In this document: one piece after another, positions 51,579 to 61,762 of the stretch
How positions within the stretch are numbered: the first letter of the stretch is position 1
Layout: each line of letters opens with the position of its first letter
NCBI GenBank assembly: GCA_025642065.1
Contig: JAODUP010000145.1
Span: 699,001-763,000, forward strand
Reading direction: 5' to 3'
Source: Paralvinella palmiformis
Lineage: Eukaryota; Annelida; Polychaeta; Terebellida; Alvinellidae
Length of the DNA: 64,000 nucleotides
Made by a program: the position numbers and the translations under genes
The notes under the pieces: generated by a model
Told to the model about the DNA's origin: nothing
What the model saw: only the letters and a program-made list of their open reading frames with translations
The model's database searches: none

Positions 51579-54500
51579 TGTAGGGTATGTTATTACTTTC
51601 ATCTCTCAATAAAATACTGTATATTTAATAAAGTGACTCTAATAGCAAGAACCATTCAAATGTGCTGTAGAAAGATACCCCAAATAACATGTAAAACCCA
51701 CAATAAAATTTGAAACATCCTTTATCACTAAAAGTAATCTTGAATAGGTGAGTTTTAAGAACAGACTTAAACTCTCCAAGCAATAACACATTTCTAATAT
51801 ACACTATCAACTTCTTCACAAAGTGAGGGTTGCAATAGTTATTAGCAAAATCATGAAATCTATGTTTTCTAGCAAATAGTATTTGAAGTTTGAGTATTTG
51901 TCACTACCGGTACGCTAGCTGCACTATTCTGTACTAGCTGAAGGTGACTGATGTTATAATCAGATATGCCATATAACAGGGAGTTACATTATATGAAATC
52001 AGTATACACATGTATAAAGTGAAGGCTGGAAACTAAACAATGCTATGAAATTGCCATAAATTAATTAAACACTATTAAAATAAATGGGCTGTATTTGATA
52101 TAGATCATAATCAATGTAATTGAACATCAGGTAAGCTAACACTGGCACAACTTCAGCTTGAACCTACTTTTACTACTACTAAGCCTGGAGTAAATAGCTT
52201 AAGACTTGATGGAACAGTTCACCTTCAGTTCATATTTTCAGGACTCACAGAAATTATAAATGACTTCAAAATATGAACATAATCAACAACTTATTAAATA
52301 ATCCATTTCAAAGTGCTGGTTAATTGACTATTAATGACTATTTTGAATACAGGCACAGACTGGGTGCTCTTGAAATATGACCACTTACCACAAGCAGTTT
52401 GTATTACCCAGTTATAACAATATAAATAAGGGCCTGCCAAACATGTATTTTCGGAACAAAAGCATATTTACGAATATTATTGTATAGTTGGTGCAAATAG
52501 CCTTACATCTTACTGAACTGGCTAAAGAAAACTTAATAATGAAATTTCTAAAAACGATTGTAAAAAGAAGTATTTACCAAACTGTCAGATTTATCTCAAT
52601 GGACCAGGGTTGGAGTTTAACCCAGGTTAAACTGGTTTAGCTCAGCCTGGTGGGTTAAACCCAGGTTTTACTACTTTAACCCGGGTTAAAGCTGTGTTTT
52701 TCTCAGAATACAGTATATTGACTCACAAATCCATACATGGCTGTTGGTGGAAACAATTAGACACTATCAAACTGTAGTAATTAAATAACATGTTATGATT
52801 TGTTGGTGGCTAAACCAATTGATCTGTTCTATGATTGGTTCAGCTTGTTTGTTAAATTGGCTTCTGAAGCCCAGGAGATGAATTGATCTATTCAGCAATT
52901 GGATAACCAGAAACAATTAGAAAGTGCACTGCCTTTGACTATAATGCTGGTATACCAAACTGTGGTTAACCATGCAGATGCAATGCCAGTGGCTTCACTG
53001 AATCCTCTATGTGGCAGGTGATCAAGGTATCTGCTAAAATTACTTGGAAATAGTTACACATGGTTAATTTCATATGTGGCTTCCATACAACCAAAGGGAT
53101 ATAAAGGTCTGGAGAAAGCAGCCAAGCTTGTCTATTGTTATAGTCCACTTTGTGGTGGTGCTGAATTAGACTGGTGAATATCTGAACACTTTTGTTATTG
53201 TTTTATGTAATATATTGTTATTTGTGTGCTCAATATAGACAATAAATGTTTATTTTGCATTTAGTTGGTTTTCTTGAATCAGTTAGTGGTGTATTATGCC
53301 TAACATATGAGTTTAACCTGGATTTAACCAAATGGGGGTTTAGCCCAACCTGGGTTTAGCCCAGCGGGCGGGTTAAACCTGCCAACCCTGCAATGAACTA
53401 AAGATCAGCCACTAGTAGTAGATAGATTGAGCATGGGCAGGTAAGATCATGAGGTTGGCTAAGCCAAATTATCTCTAACCTGATTTAATCGGGATATACC
53501 ATTAGGCCTAAAATATCATGATTTATGTTGTTACCATCCAATAAGCCAACCTAAAAATTTGAATTTTTCCCTGTAGTATCTCCAGCCCAGGTGACGTTTT
53601 GAACACAGAAAATAATTTTGTTTTCATAATTCGTTATTCATACCAATGTGTTTTGTATACTGTCAATAGATCAAGGCAAATTATAACCATCATTTATACA
53701 AACTGTTAGTGCATATGTAGGACCTCAAACTTAAATTAATGGTGTGATTAAACATTCAATGAACCGTATATGAAGTCAGTGACTTAATAATTAAACATAT
53801 TGTCAATTACTACTGAGCCTTTGATGGCACGTTTTGGTCACTAACGTGGCAATAACAAAGACAATGTAATTGTAAATTACTGGTTTATGAGGTCAGTTAG
53901 TAACTATAACTCACTATTGAAAATAAATAAATTAATCAGTAATTATCCTGTTATTAATATAAATATGCTCATACAAAATATGTATATGGGGGGAACCCTA
54001 ATGTCTATGCCGCCAAATGAATAAGATATGATGCTCTTGGGTATGGGATGTCTTGGGTACGAGTCCTGTTACCGGCACTGCCTTTGTGAAATGCGCTACT
54101 GAGTCAAACAATGTTTATCCATAATTACAAAAATCAGATAATTCTAAATATAAATATTGATTTTAATTATAAACTAATAAAGCCATGTATAATTATCATC
54201 AACTTGTTTCACTTCTATTTTCACTCCATGATTGCATGAGTTTAAATCAAAATAATGATTGATGTCCGTTTGCATCTACTGATCTATATCTAGAATAGGA
54301 CCTAGGTCACTAGGGTCTAGACAGCTGCTAACACACTGAATTTTTTTCTCTAGATGACTGGATTTCTTGACACTGAAATAGCACCGGCCATTAAGCTGAC
54401 CCCCCAAAATAAGGGTCAAAATGGTGACACAAAGTCTCAGCTTAATGGCCGGGACCTAGGGTAGATGACTAAATAATCCTTGTGCCTTCTGAGGTCATAA

Positions 54501-56021
54501 CACGACTTTTTGCCTTCACACCATACAATTTAGCATCTGAGGAAGTTGTAAATCTAATGGCTGTGCTCCACTGGCTCCAGTAATTAGGATTGTTTTCTTA
54601 TATCTATGATACCAGGTTGAGTTCGTGTTTATTATATTATATTGGGATTTGGTTTACTTTTATAAGCATCACACATTTAAATTATATTATCTGAGGGTGA
54701 ACTGGTCCTTTAAGAATAACCTGGTAACTGAATGTTCTAATTACAGTACCATATATTGGTTCCCAGTCAATTCACCCCATGGGAAATTCGCCTCAAGTCT
54801 ATTCGCCCCAGTGTCAGTTGATTCGCCTCACTATGTTTGGTTCATTCACCCCGGTCTTAGTTCATTCACCTCTCTATCTTAAGTTCATTCGCCCCATATT
54901 AAATTTAGTGTTTGAAACTGTTTAAAGGGCCTGGACACTGACAAACCGGGACTCTCTGTGAAGAAGTTCTATTATTAAATAAAAGGGCAGATTCTTGCGG
55001 CCATGGTGATTAAGGCGGTTATGGTATCCCTCGACGTCATTATTTGTTCTAATCCCTTGTTGAAAGACGGACTATTAATCCATGTTGAGTGCAGGTATTC
55101 TACAAGGTCAAACAGTAGTGGGGTTGAAGCCTTCCCAGCAAGTCTATTAAATACTGGTATCACGAAAAGCATATATTCCTTCACATCGTGTATTTATCAA
55201 AAGAATTCACATTAATATCTAATGAAATACAACAGAGCACAATTTATTGCAAACGTTTATTTAGGAGAATGCACCAAAACCAGGGCGAATGAACCAAACT
55301 TGGAGCGTGGCGTATTTTTTGTGGCATATCACAAAAAGCTTATATTCCTTCACATCATGTATTTATGAAAACATTCATATTAAAGTCTAAGGTAATATAA
55401 CAGAACACAATTTAATGCAAACGTTTATTTTGGACTATCTAGTCTATTACGTGTATTAGCAGGTTCACGGCTTCACAGCATATTTCTGGCGGGGCGAATG
55501 CATTAAGACCGGGGCGAATGAACCAAACTTGGAGCGGGGCGATTCAACCGACATCGGGGCGAACAGACTTGAGGCGAATCGACTGGATACCCCATATATT
55601 GACACACTGAATGACTGATACAGACTAAACAGAGATAGTACAGAATTGACAGATCGGATCATTCATTCAATCATTGTGATTGTGAGATGTCAAACATTAC
55701 GTTTTAATGTTGATTAAAGGTCATTCACAGCGGTAACTACGGGAAAATAACTAGTGGTTACGAAAGTTCGCAATTGGTGATATATAGACCTCTATACAAC
55801 ATCACTGAACTGTGAACATGAAATGATAACGCTAACTGTTCTAGTCTAGATTTAGGTGTCTCGATCTATTATCGCTCAGACCCATATGTTAATTATTATT
55901 TCTTCAAATCTATGTAAATTCACTCCTGTTTAATTATATTCACCTTTGATTCTTTATCTGTAGTGATATTTCCAATTGAAACGCGAAGAAAGGCTGACAG
56001 TTTCTTAATTTCGTCTGCCAT
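46139..56021 (-). CDS. EEF1E1: EEF1E1/AIMP3 (p18), multi-aminoacyl-tRNA synthetase complex component
   Basis: Six coding exons on the minus strand join without phase conflict: 56021-55944, 49163-49067, 48859-48756, 48567-48472, 48323-48264, 46225-46139. The product is 173 residues, against 174 in human. It starts [11 protein letters not shown]. The thioredoxin-fold half has [14 protein letters not shown], then [20 protein letters not shown], the family's signature stretch. The GST-C-like half has [20 protein letters not shown], then [22 protein letters not shown] and VQHQPGI, ending SCH-stop. In animals AIMP3 is a non-catalytic scaffold of the synthetase complex, binds methionyl-tRNA synthetase and also acts in the nuclear DNA damage response (established knowledge). 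Intron 1 is 6.8 kb and full of transposons. Upstream extent is unknown; no TATA box was identified. Confidence 0.95.
51535..51574. repeat. (AC)n microsatellite
   Basis: Simple repeat in intron 1 of EEF1E1. Confidence 0.95.
52605..53390. mobile_element. Non-autonomous hAT-like element with 8-bp target duplication
   Basis: Ends are CAGGGTTGGAGTTTAACCC and, inverted, CAGGGTTGGCAGGTTTAACC. Flanks are CAATGGAC (52597-52604) and CAATGAAC (53391-53398), an 8-bp duplication with one mismatch. Subterminal regions carry several AACCCAGGTTAAA-type motifs in both orientations. No coding capacity. TIR start and TSD length fit hAT; the family is not named. Confidence 0.78.
54384..54452. mobile_element. 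69-bp foldback element with perfect 16-bp inverted repeat
   Basis: CCGGCCATTAAGCTGA at 54384-54399 and its exact reverse complement at 54437-54452 enclose 37 bp. Too short for any transposase; a micro-MITE or the internally deleted ends of a larger transposon. Confidence 0.6.
54758..55591. mobile_element. Palindromic MULE-like MITE with 9-bp target duplication and GGGGCGAAT clusters
   Basis: The left end GGTTCCCAGTCAATTCACC and the inverted right end GGTATCCAGTCGATTCGCC head long imperfect inverted repeats built from repeated TTCGCCCC/GGGGCGAA motifs. Flanks are CCATATATT at 54749-54757 and 55592-55600, an exact 9-bp duplication, typical of Mutator-like elements. Inside, an about 140-bp segment (ATATTCCTTCACATC...GCAAACGTTTATTT) is tandemly duplicated at about 55165-55315 and 55335-55430. 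Non-coding. Confidence 0.78.
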
Positions 56022-57529
56022 GACCAAATTACGAAATACAAGCCGGAGTTTGATCACAAACAGCTCTTGTGCAGCCTTACAGTTAATAGATCGCGCGCAC
56101 CCCCCTCTCTCTAAGTCGGCTTGGTCAGACTGATGTGTATTTTAGATCTAGAGTATAAATCAAAATCTGCTTGAAACGAGTGCTACTTCGGTATGTTTAT
56201 GGTTTTGGAAAATTTCAATGTTTTTCTTGTTTTCTTCTGTTAAAGTGTTAACTTAAACGGCAGAGAGAAAAATCAATTCGTGACTTTATGACTGCTCACA
56301 GTGACAGGACAGTCACAGTGTGACACTGTCACGAAATATCGTAACTACTAGATCTAGACTAACTAGAGTATAGACTTAAATCTAGATCTACCGCTTTCGA
56401 TATTTTCGGATTGTTAAAATCGACGCCCCTAATTATTATTATAGGGCTAATAAATTATAAGGTTGATTCTGTGATAATCATGTGATGAAATATTTTATCA
56501 TACGTTGCTGTTATGCGGAAACTCATTTTATTTTCAAGTAGGTTTATTGAAATTATTCCACACCACACTAGTCGGACTAGACTATAGAGTGACTAGAGGT
56601 TTTAGAAGTCTACAGGGTTATATAAATGCAACCAAGGTCCAAACTATGGATGAATTAATGATTCAATATATACTAATATATATACTTTGATAGTTTTATA
56701 GTTACATAAATTGTCTGTACTATGATAGTGCAGATACTTTAAGGCCCTAAGGGTATGTTTAATTTGTGTATATATTCTATTAATAGTTTGTTATACAATA
56801 CAATGATTGAATGTCACTATCATTTTTTGGACAACATAATTATAATCACAGTAATATCATGAAGTACTATTCTGCCTATTCATAAAGTGTGTGTGCATCT
56901 TGGAGGATAGTTGCTGGCAGAAAGCAGAGTCCCATTACCCTGCTGATAAGTTTTACAATGCCACCATCTCTTTGGTAATCATGTTCCAACTTAATTTGCA
57001 GGACATAGTAAAGCACTGCTACTATGTATCCATTTCATACTCATAGTCAATCACTGGCTGTTGTACTAGAGGGGGAGATGGAAGGGTATCTAGTAGTACT
57101 GCAGAAAGAACTAGTATATAATATTCTGCGACATAATTTGGCATCTTGGTAATTATAAGCAGTGTCCGCTTGGTGCCTTTCTGACAATCTACAATATGTG
57201 GATGCTAAGCATCTGTGTGAATGGCTTCTCTACATACCACTTCGAAGGTTCCGTGGTCTTGACAAGGAACTGAACTGTAGCTGTTCATTATTGGCAAATA
57301 GTAAATGCTTTGAATTGTCAACAGTTATAATGCTGGATAGGAATTGGTTGTTGGGGCATGGTCTTCATAAACAATGAAATTCATGTCAGTGTATTCTACA
57401 GCCTGCAGTGAAGGACAAGATTAATTATCAGGCAGGTTATGATGGATCACACATCAGCACTAGGATTTTATGGATGAATGCGATCTTGTCGACCTTGTGA
57501 AAATACTTGAATCAATCAATCAATATTGA
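56022..57529. other. 5' flank of EEF1E1 and spacer
   Basis: A short C/T-rich stretch at about 56095-56115 lies upstream of EEF1E1. The remainder is AT-rich, and I see no gene. Confidence 0.6.
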
Positions 57530-57700
57530 GGGTAGCCTACTTGGACAGTGGTAGTTTGGTTAGTCATAGACCTCTAACATATTAGTTCAAACCTCAACCT
57601 TGCAATGTCTGAAGGATCTTTTATTTCTCATCTTGCATCAGTATATGTTTGGAGGTCACTCGGCTCATTTAGCTACCATGTGCACAAAATTAGTTATAAC
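57530..57700 (+). mobile_element. SINE family A, diverged copy
   Basis: Retains TTTGGAGGTCACTCGGCTCA, TTTAGCTACCATGTGCACAA and a decayed head (TAGTTCAAACCTCAACC as B box). The most diverged of the six copies. Confidence 0.65.
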
Positions 57701-58019
57701 ACCAATATTTATAAAGGCACAACATCGAACTTTAAGTATCTGAAAACTGTTTAAGGTACTCTAATTTGCTTTTGACAAGTATTAGCCAAACCTGCTCAAA
57801 ATGCCCCCCCCCCATCTGGAAGCACCACCTGCTATCAAATGCCAATTTTTCAAAGTCCTAATACAAGTCTCATTCAAACTGATCTGCCACATGCTCAACA
57901 CTACCAGGTGCTACACTGCCAGTCTCCTGGCCACTAATGTTACCTGTTAAGCAACTGCCAGTTATGATAATTTGACAGGGAAATTACTGGCATGAGTAAG
58001 CAGTGATTGTCAGTGGTTG

Positions 58020-59830
58020 AACATATTATTATTATTAATATTATACCAAACTTATACAGCGCTCATTTCATACTTAATGCCTGTTCAAAAGCACTGTACC
58101 AAATGAGAAGAAGAAAAATATTTACATTCAAACCTGCTCTTAATGCCACCAGTCTGGGAGTGCCACCTGCTTTAAACGCCACCATTCCAAAGTCCTGATG
58201 CAAGTTCCATTCAAACTGACCTGTTTAGAGCCGCCACCTGCCCGACACAGCCAAACGCGATAGTGGCCAACAACATTATCTGTCAACCAACCACCAGTTG
58301 TGATAATTCGATTGAGGATTTATTAGCATGATTGAGTGCTGATTATCATTTGGCCGAACATCACCAACATATACCCCAGTTATGTCTCCGATGGTGTGTA
58401 TGACGTTTTGTGCTGACAGTGTCTTGGCTAGTGGACAGTGCTATTTGCATTGTTATGTAACTGTTATGTGATTACAACACACTTTGAGTAAAGGTAATTG
58501 CTGCTTGAGCAGCTCTTGTTAGAGATATGCAAACTAAAACCTGATAAAGGCATTATTTTACAATTGTAATTGCAATCTCTACAAATAATTCGGATATAAA
58601 TTGTGAAGGCTCTGGAGATGTATAATAGAAAACCTAGTTCTCATACAGTTGGAGAGGCATTTGGTGTGAGCAAAGACCAAATACAATACAGAAACTTGTT
58701 AAGTGCAAGGCTGATGTATTGGAAGAATATAGTGGAATATATATATATTAGATCGGTGTGCAAATATGTATAAAGTATGTGTATGCATGAATAAATAGTA
58801 TGTACTCTATGTTGATCAGTCACTGGAAATTCCACCTTTAATTAAGTGCCTGGGGGTTCCACCTGTCTGGAAGCTCCACTTCTCTGTAAACGACACTTTC
58901 AGCAAGTCCCCACATGTGGCATTAAGAGTAGGTTTGACTGTATATAATTTAAAACTAGTTATAAAATATGGATAGTAACACAAAAATACATATAATAAGA
59001 CTATTTAATAACATACTGTATGATGTAATTATAAGGTTTAATTGCAATATGTAAGATTGACTACAATAGTAGAAAGTTTAAGCACCAAAATGGGCCCAGA
59101 ACAAATGCATTTTCATGAATGTGAGCTAGGAGTGCATTCCACAGTTTAGCTGCTGAACACTGAAATTTTCTTTCGCTATAGTTAGATGTTCTAACCCTTG
59201 GAACCACTAACGTCGCTAAACCATTGATTCTGGTGTTCTGCTTAGTTGGTATACTGTCATCATGTCAGATATATATATCTTGGAACCTGTCGATGTAGGG
59301 CTTTATATGTGTGCATAAGGATTTTCGATTGCATCCAATACTAAACAGGTAACCAATGCAGATGTACTTCAATATTGGTATGTTGTGACCACAGTGTGAT
59401 GGTCAGGTTACAATCCATACCACAGAACTTGTTAATGGAGGTCTGAGGCAGTCCAAAGAGCAAAGGGTTACAGTAGTCCAAGTATGATATAAGCTGGTTG
59501 ACTAATGATTTAGTTGCATCATTTGTTAAGTAATGTTCCAAATGTTGCAAAGTTGGTGATAGCCAAACCTACATATATTATTCAACTGTTGCTCCATGTT
59601 CATTGCAAAATTAAAGATAACACCTAAATTCCTCACACTACTCATTGGTGTTATATTAATATCACCAACACACACAGTTAAGTTTTCCTTGTGGATAAGT
59701 TATGCATAGATGTGAACAGCACAACTTCAGTCTTGTTACTGTTCATTTTGAGCATGTTTGTATCCATCCATCCCTCAATGTCAATGAGGCAGCTCCTAAA
59801 TTAACAATTATTAACATTAAAGGAACGATG
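58020..59830 (-). mobile_element. CR1/jockey-like LINE inserted in pogo A and itself interrupted by pogo B
   Basis: Minus-strand frames with shifts give EGWMDTNMLKMNSNKTEVVL, NALVNQLISYLDYCNP-like sequence (here SLVNQLISYLDYCNPLLFGL), WMQSKILMHTYKALHRQVPR and VPRVRTSNYSERKFQCSAAK followed by LWNALLAHI. The 3' tail with AGCGCTG and (AAT)n runs down to about 58020 and is split by element B (58125-58940). The 5' end near 59800-59830 is approximate. Confidence 0.78.
58125..58940 (+). mobile_element. pogo/Tigger-like MITE B, complete with TIRs and TA target site
   Basis: The left end CATTCAAACCTGCTCTTAAT plus GCCAC and the inverted right end CAGTCAAACCTACTCTTAAT plus GCCAC form about 25-bp TIRs with few mismatches, both flanked by TA. 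Interior: 816 bp in all, with a transposase N-terminal remnant (KPSSHTVGEAFGVSKDQ) at about 58630-58680 but no DDE domain. An internally deleted, non-autonomous copy of the same family as A. Confidence 0.82.
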
Positions 59831-60372
59831 TAATTGGTGAACTGTCAGAAGATGGCTCATACAACGTTAAATACCACCTTCGAAAATCTGTGATCAACTG
59901 AAAACTGCTAAATGCATTATTTTAAGAGTTGTAATTGTAATTTCTACAAATATTTTGGATATAAATTGTCAGCAAATTTCATAATTAATCTTTAAAATCA
60001 GCAGCCATCAGCTAGCTACATGTCAGCATATTATACCTGTGAGGTAATTATGCCCCAACCTTTACCTGACAGATGTTATGGCCACAGACCATACCATTGA
60101 CATTCCACACTAATTAATAACATTATACTTCTAATATTCCAATGTGCACTCTAGTTCTGACATATTATGCATTGTGTAATTTAAAAAAAAATACTATCGT
60201 ATGTGGATTCCAAGATGTTTTGTAAATCTTGAAAAATCTTAACTTAATAATGGAGTGAAGGCTCTGGTGATGTATGATAAAAAGCCTAGTTCTCACGCAG
60301 TTGGAGAGTCATTTGGTGTGAATAATACAAATACAGAAACTTGTGAAGCATAAGGCAGAGATATTGGAGGAA

Positions 60373-60544
60373 CAGAGGCTTAGCCAGAAATTAAGGTTTT
60401 GGGTGTGCACAAAACAAAACAGGGTGTGCAGAAAAAAAGTAGTAGGATTACTTGCACAGGCCATGCATGGTTAAACTGGACATGTTTTTTATATAAAACT
60501 GGCCGTGCAAAATACAGTTGCACAGCTGGCTGGCTAAACCTGTG
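60373..60544. mobile_element. 172-bp hAT-like MITE inside pogo A, 8-bp target duplication
   Basis: The TIRs CAGAGGCTTAGCCAG and, inverted, CACAGGTTTAGCCAG match at 13 of 15 positions. Flanks are an exact 8-bp duplication TGGAGGAA (60365-60372 and 60545-60552). Removing it restores continuity with the matching stretch of element B. Confidence 0.82.
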
Positions 60545-61414
60545 TGGAGGAATATAGTGTAAATGCACTTAGTCATTGTCGATGCATTTACCGCAAGGCT
60601 GTCAATCAGGACATCAATTAATTGACATAGTGCATGCTACAAGGCATGCACAATTCAATAGGTCATTGATTTAGCATCATGCCATCTAATTTGCTGCTGA
60701 TTTTGAGATTTATTCATTCCATACTTCAAATGGTTGGCTACAGTCATTTCAGAAATGCAAAAAGTTGTGTTAAGACTGTGAATGGTGAGAATAGTGATGT
60801 GGATAAGATTGTTATGAATGGCTGGAAGCTGCCCATAATATGTGATGGATACAAACGAGCCACTTGACATCTTCAACATGGATGAAACTGGCCTGATTTA
60901 TTGTGCATCACAAAACAAAACCTTCCACATGAAGGGTGGGGAAGCTGCAGGTGGTAAGCAGAGTTCACAGAAAGTCTCACTGTTGTGTTATGTTCATCTA
61001 TGACTGGTGGGAGGTTATGCCTCTTGTCATTGGTAAACCAGCCAGGCCACACCGCTTCAAGAACATCAACTGCCTCCCCATCCAGTACTGCAACAATAAA
61101 AAGGCCCAGATGAATTCTATTATTTTTTATGAGTATCCACTCATCAAAAAGAATAGAATTCATCCGGGCTTCCTACATTCCTTTGACAAAAACATAAAAC
61201 TACAGAAATGTAATGTTTTACTGTTCATTGACAGTGTTGCTAGCCAAAATTAAGGACAAAGCAAGATAAATTACATTTTTATGTTATTAGATCTATATGC
61301 CATCTTCAACATACATGAAGTGTGTGTGTGTACATGTTTGTATGTATGCATGTATGTATAAATACATAGTAATGTAATTTTTATTGTGTTCCAGAACTCG
61401 TCAGAAGTTGAAGC

Positions 61415-61714
61415 ATGACACTACCAGTGAAGTTAGAATTTAGTGGAGGAGCTGAACTGTTAGTTAATAAAGTCAGGTCGCATCAGATAAATCTGCCTAA
61501 CAATGATTCAAAATGGACATTACGTTCTCTCCTCATTTGGATCAGAGACAATTTACTTCAGGAGCGACCCGAGTTATTTCTACAAGGAGAAACAGTCCGG
61601 CCTGGAATTCTTGTGCTTGTCAATGACACAGACTGGGAATTACTCGGAGAATTAGACTATGTGATACAAGAAAATGACAATATTCTCTTTATATCAACGT
61701 TGCATGGAGGCTAA
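61415..61714 (+). CDS. URM1: URM1, ubiquitin-related modifier / tRNA-thiolation sulfur carrier
   Basis: 99 codons from ATG to stop, matching the usual length of about 100. Hallmarks are [10 protein letters not shown] near the N terminus, [37 protein letters not shown] and the C-terminal FISTLHGG, whose terminal GG is adenylated and thiocarboxylated by the MOCS3/Uba4 E1. It then donates sulfur for 2-thiouridine at the wobble position of Lys, Glu and Gln tRNAs and can be conjugated to proteins (established knowledge). The entire coding region is one exon. A TTTTTATTGTGTTCCAG site at about 61378-61394 suggests a spliced 5'UTR. AATAAA lies at 61757-61762. Confidence 0.96.
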   Translation: MTLPVKLEFSGGAELLVNKVRSHQINLPNNDSKWTLRSLLIWIRDNLLQERPELFLQGETVRPGILVLVNDTDWELLGELDYVIQENDNILFISTLHGG

Positions 61715-61756
61715 TATGACTTGCTATCCTGCAGACTTGTACATAATTTTGTGTAA

Positions 61757-61762
61757 AATAAA
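61757..61762 (+). terminator. Poly(A) signal of URM1
   Basis: Canonical AATAAA 43 bp after the stop codon. Confidence 0.6.

Larger units (their letters stand above)
57782..61255 (+). mobile_element. pogo/Tigger-like transposon A, broken up by nested insertions
   Basis: The left end TTAGCCAAACCTGCTC follows TA and parallels the TIR of element B. Left-hand sequence (57782-58018) and later sequence (from about 59850) both align with consecutive parts of B, so the LINE between them is an insertion. A helix-turn-helix remnant KPSSHAVGESFGV lies near 60282-60325. About 60850-61250 encodes DIFNMDETGLIYCASQNKTF, VIGKPARPHRFKNINCLPIQ and NVLLFIDSVAS, the DDE_1 catalytic region of pogo/Tigger/CENP-B-like transposases. 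Frameshifts and stops make it inactive. No right TIR was found before URM1. Confidence 0.72.

Noticed and set aside
60679..61253. Apparent small genes upstream of URM1
   Set aside because: Pieces of a degraded pogo/Tigger transposase in different frames, not host genes.
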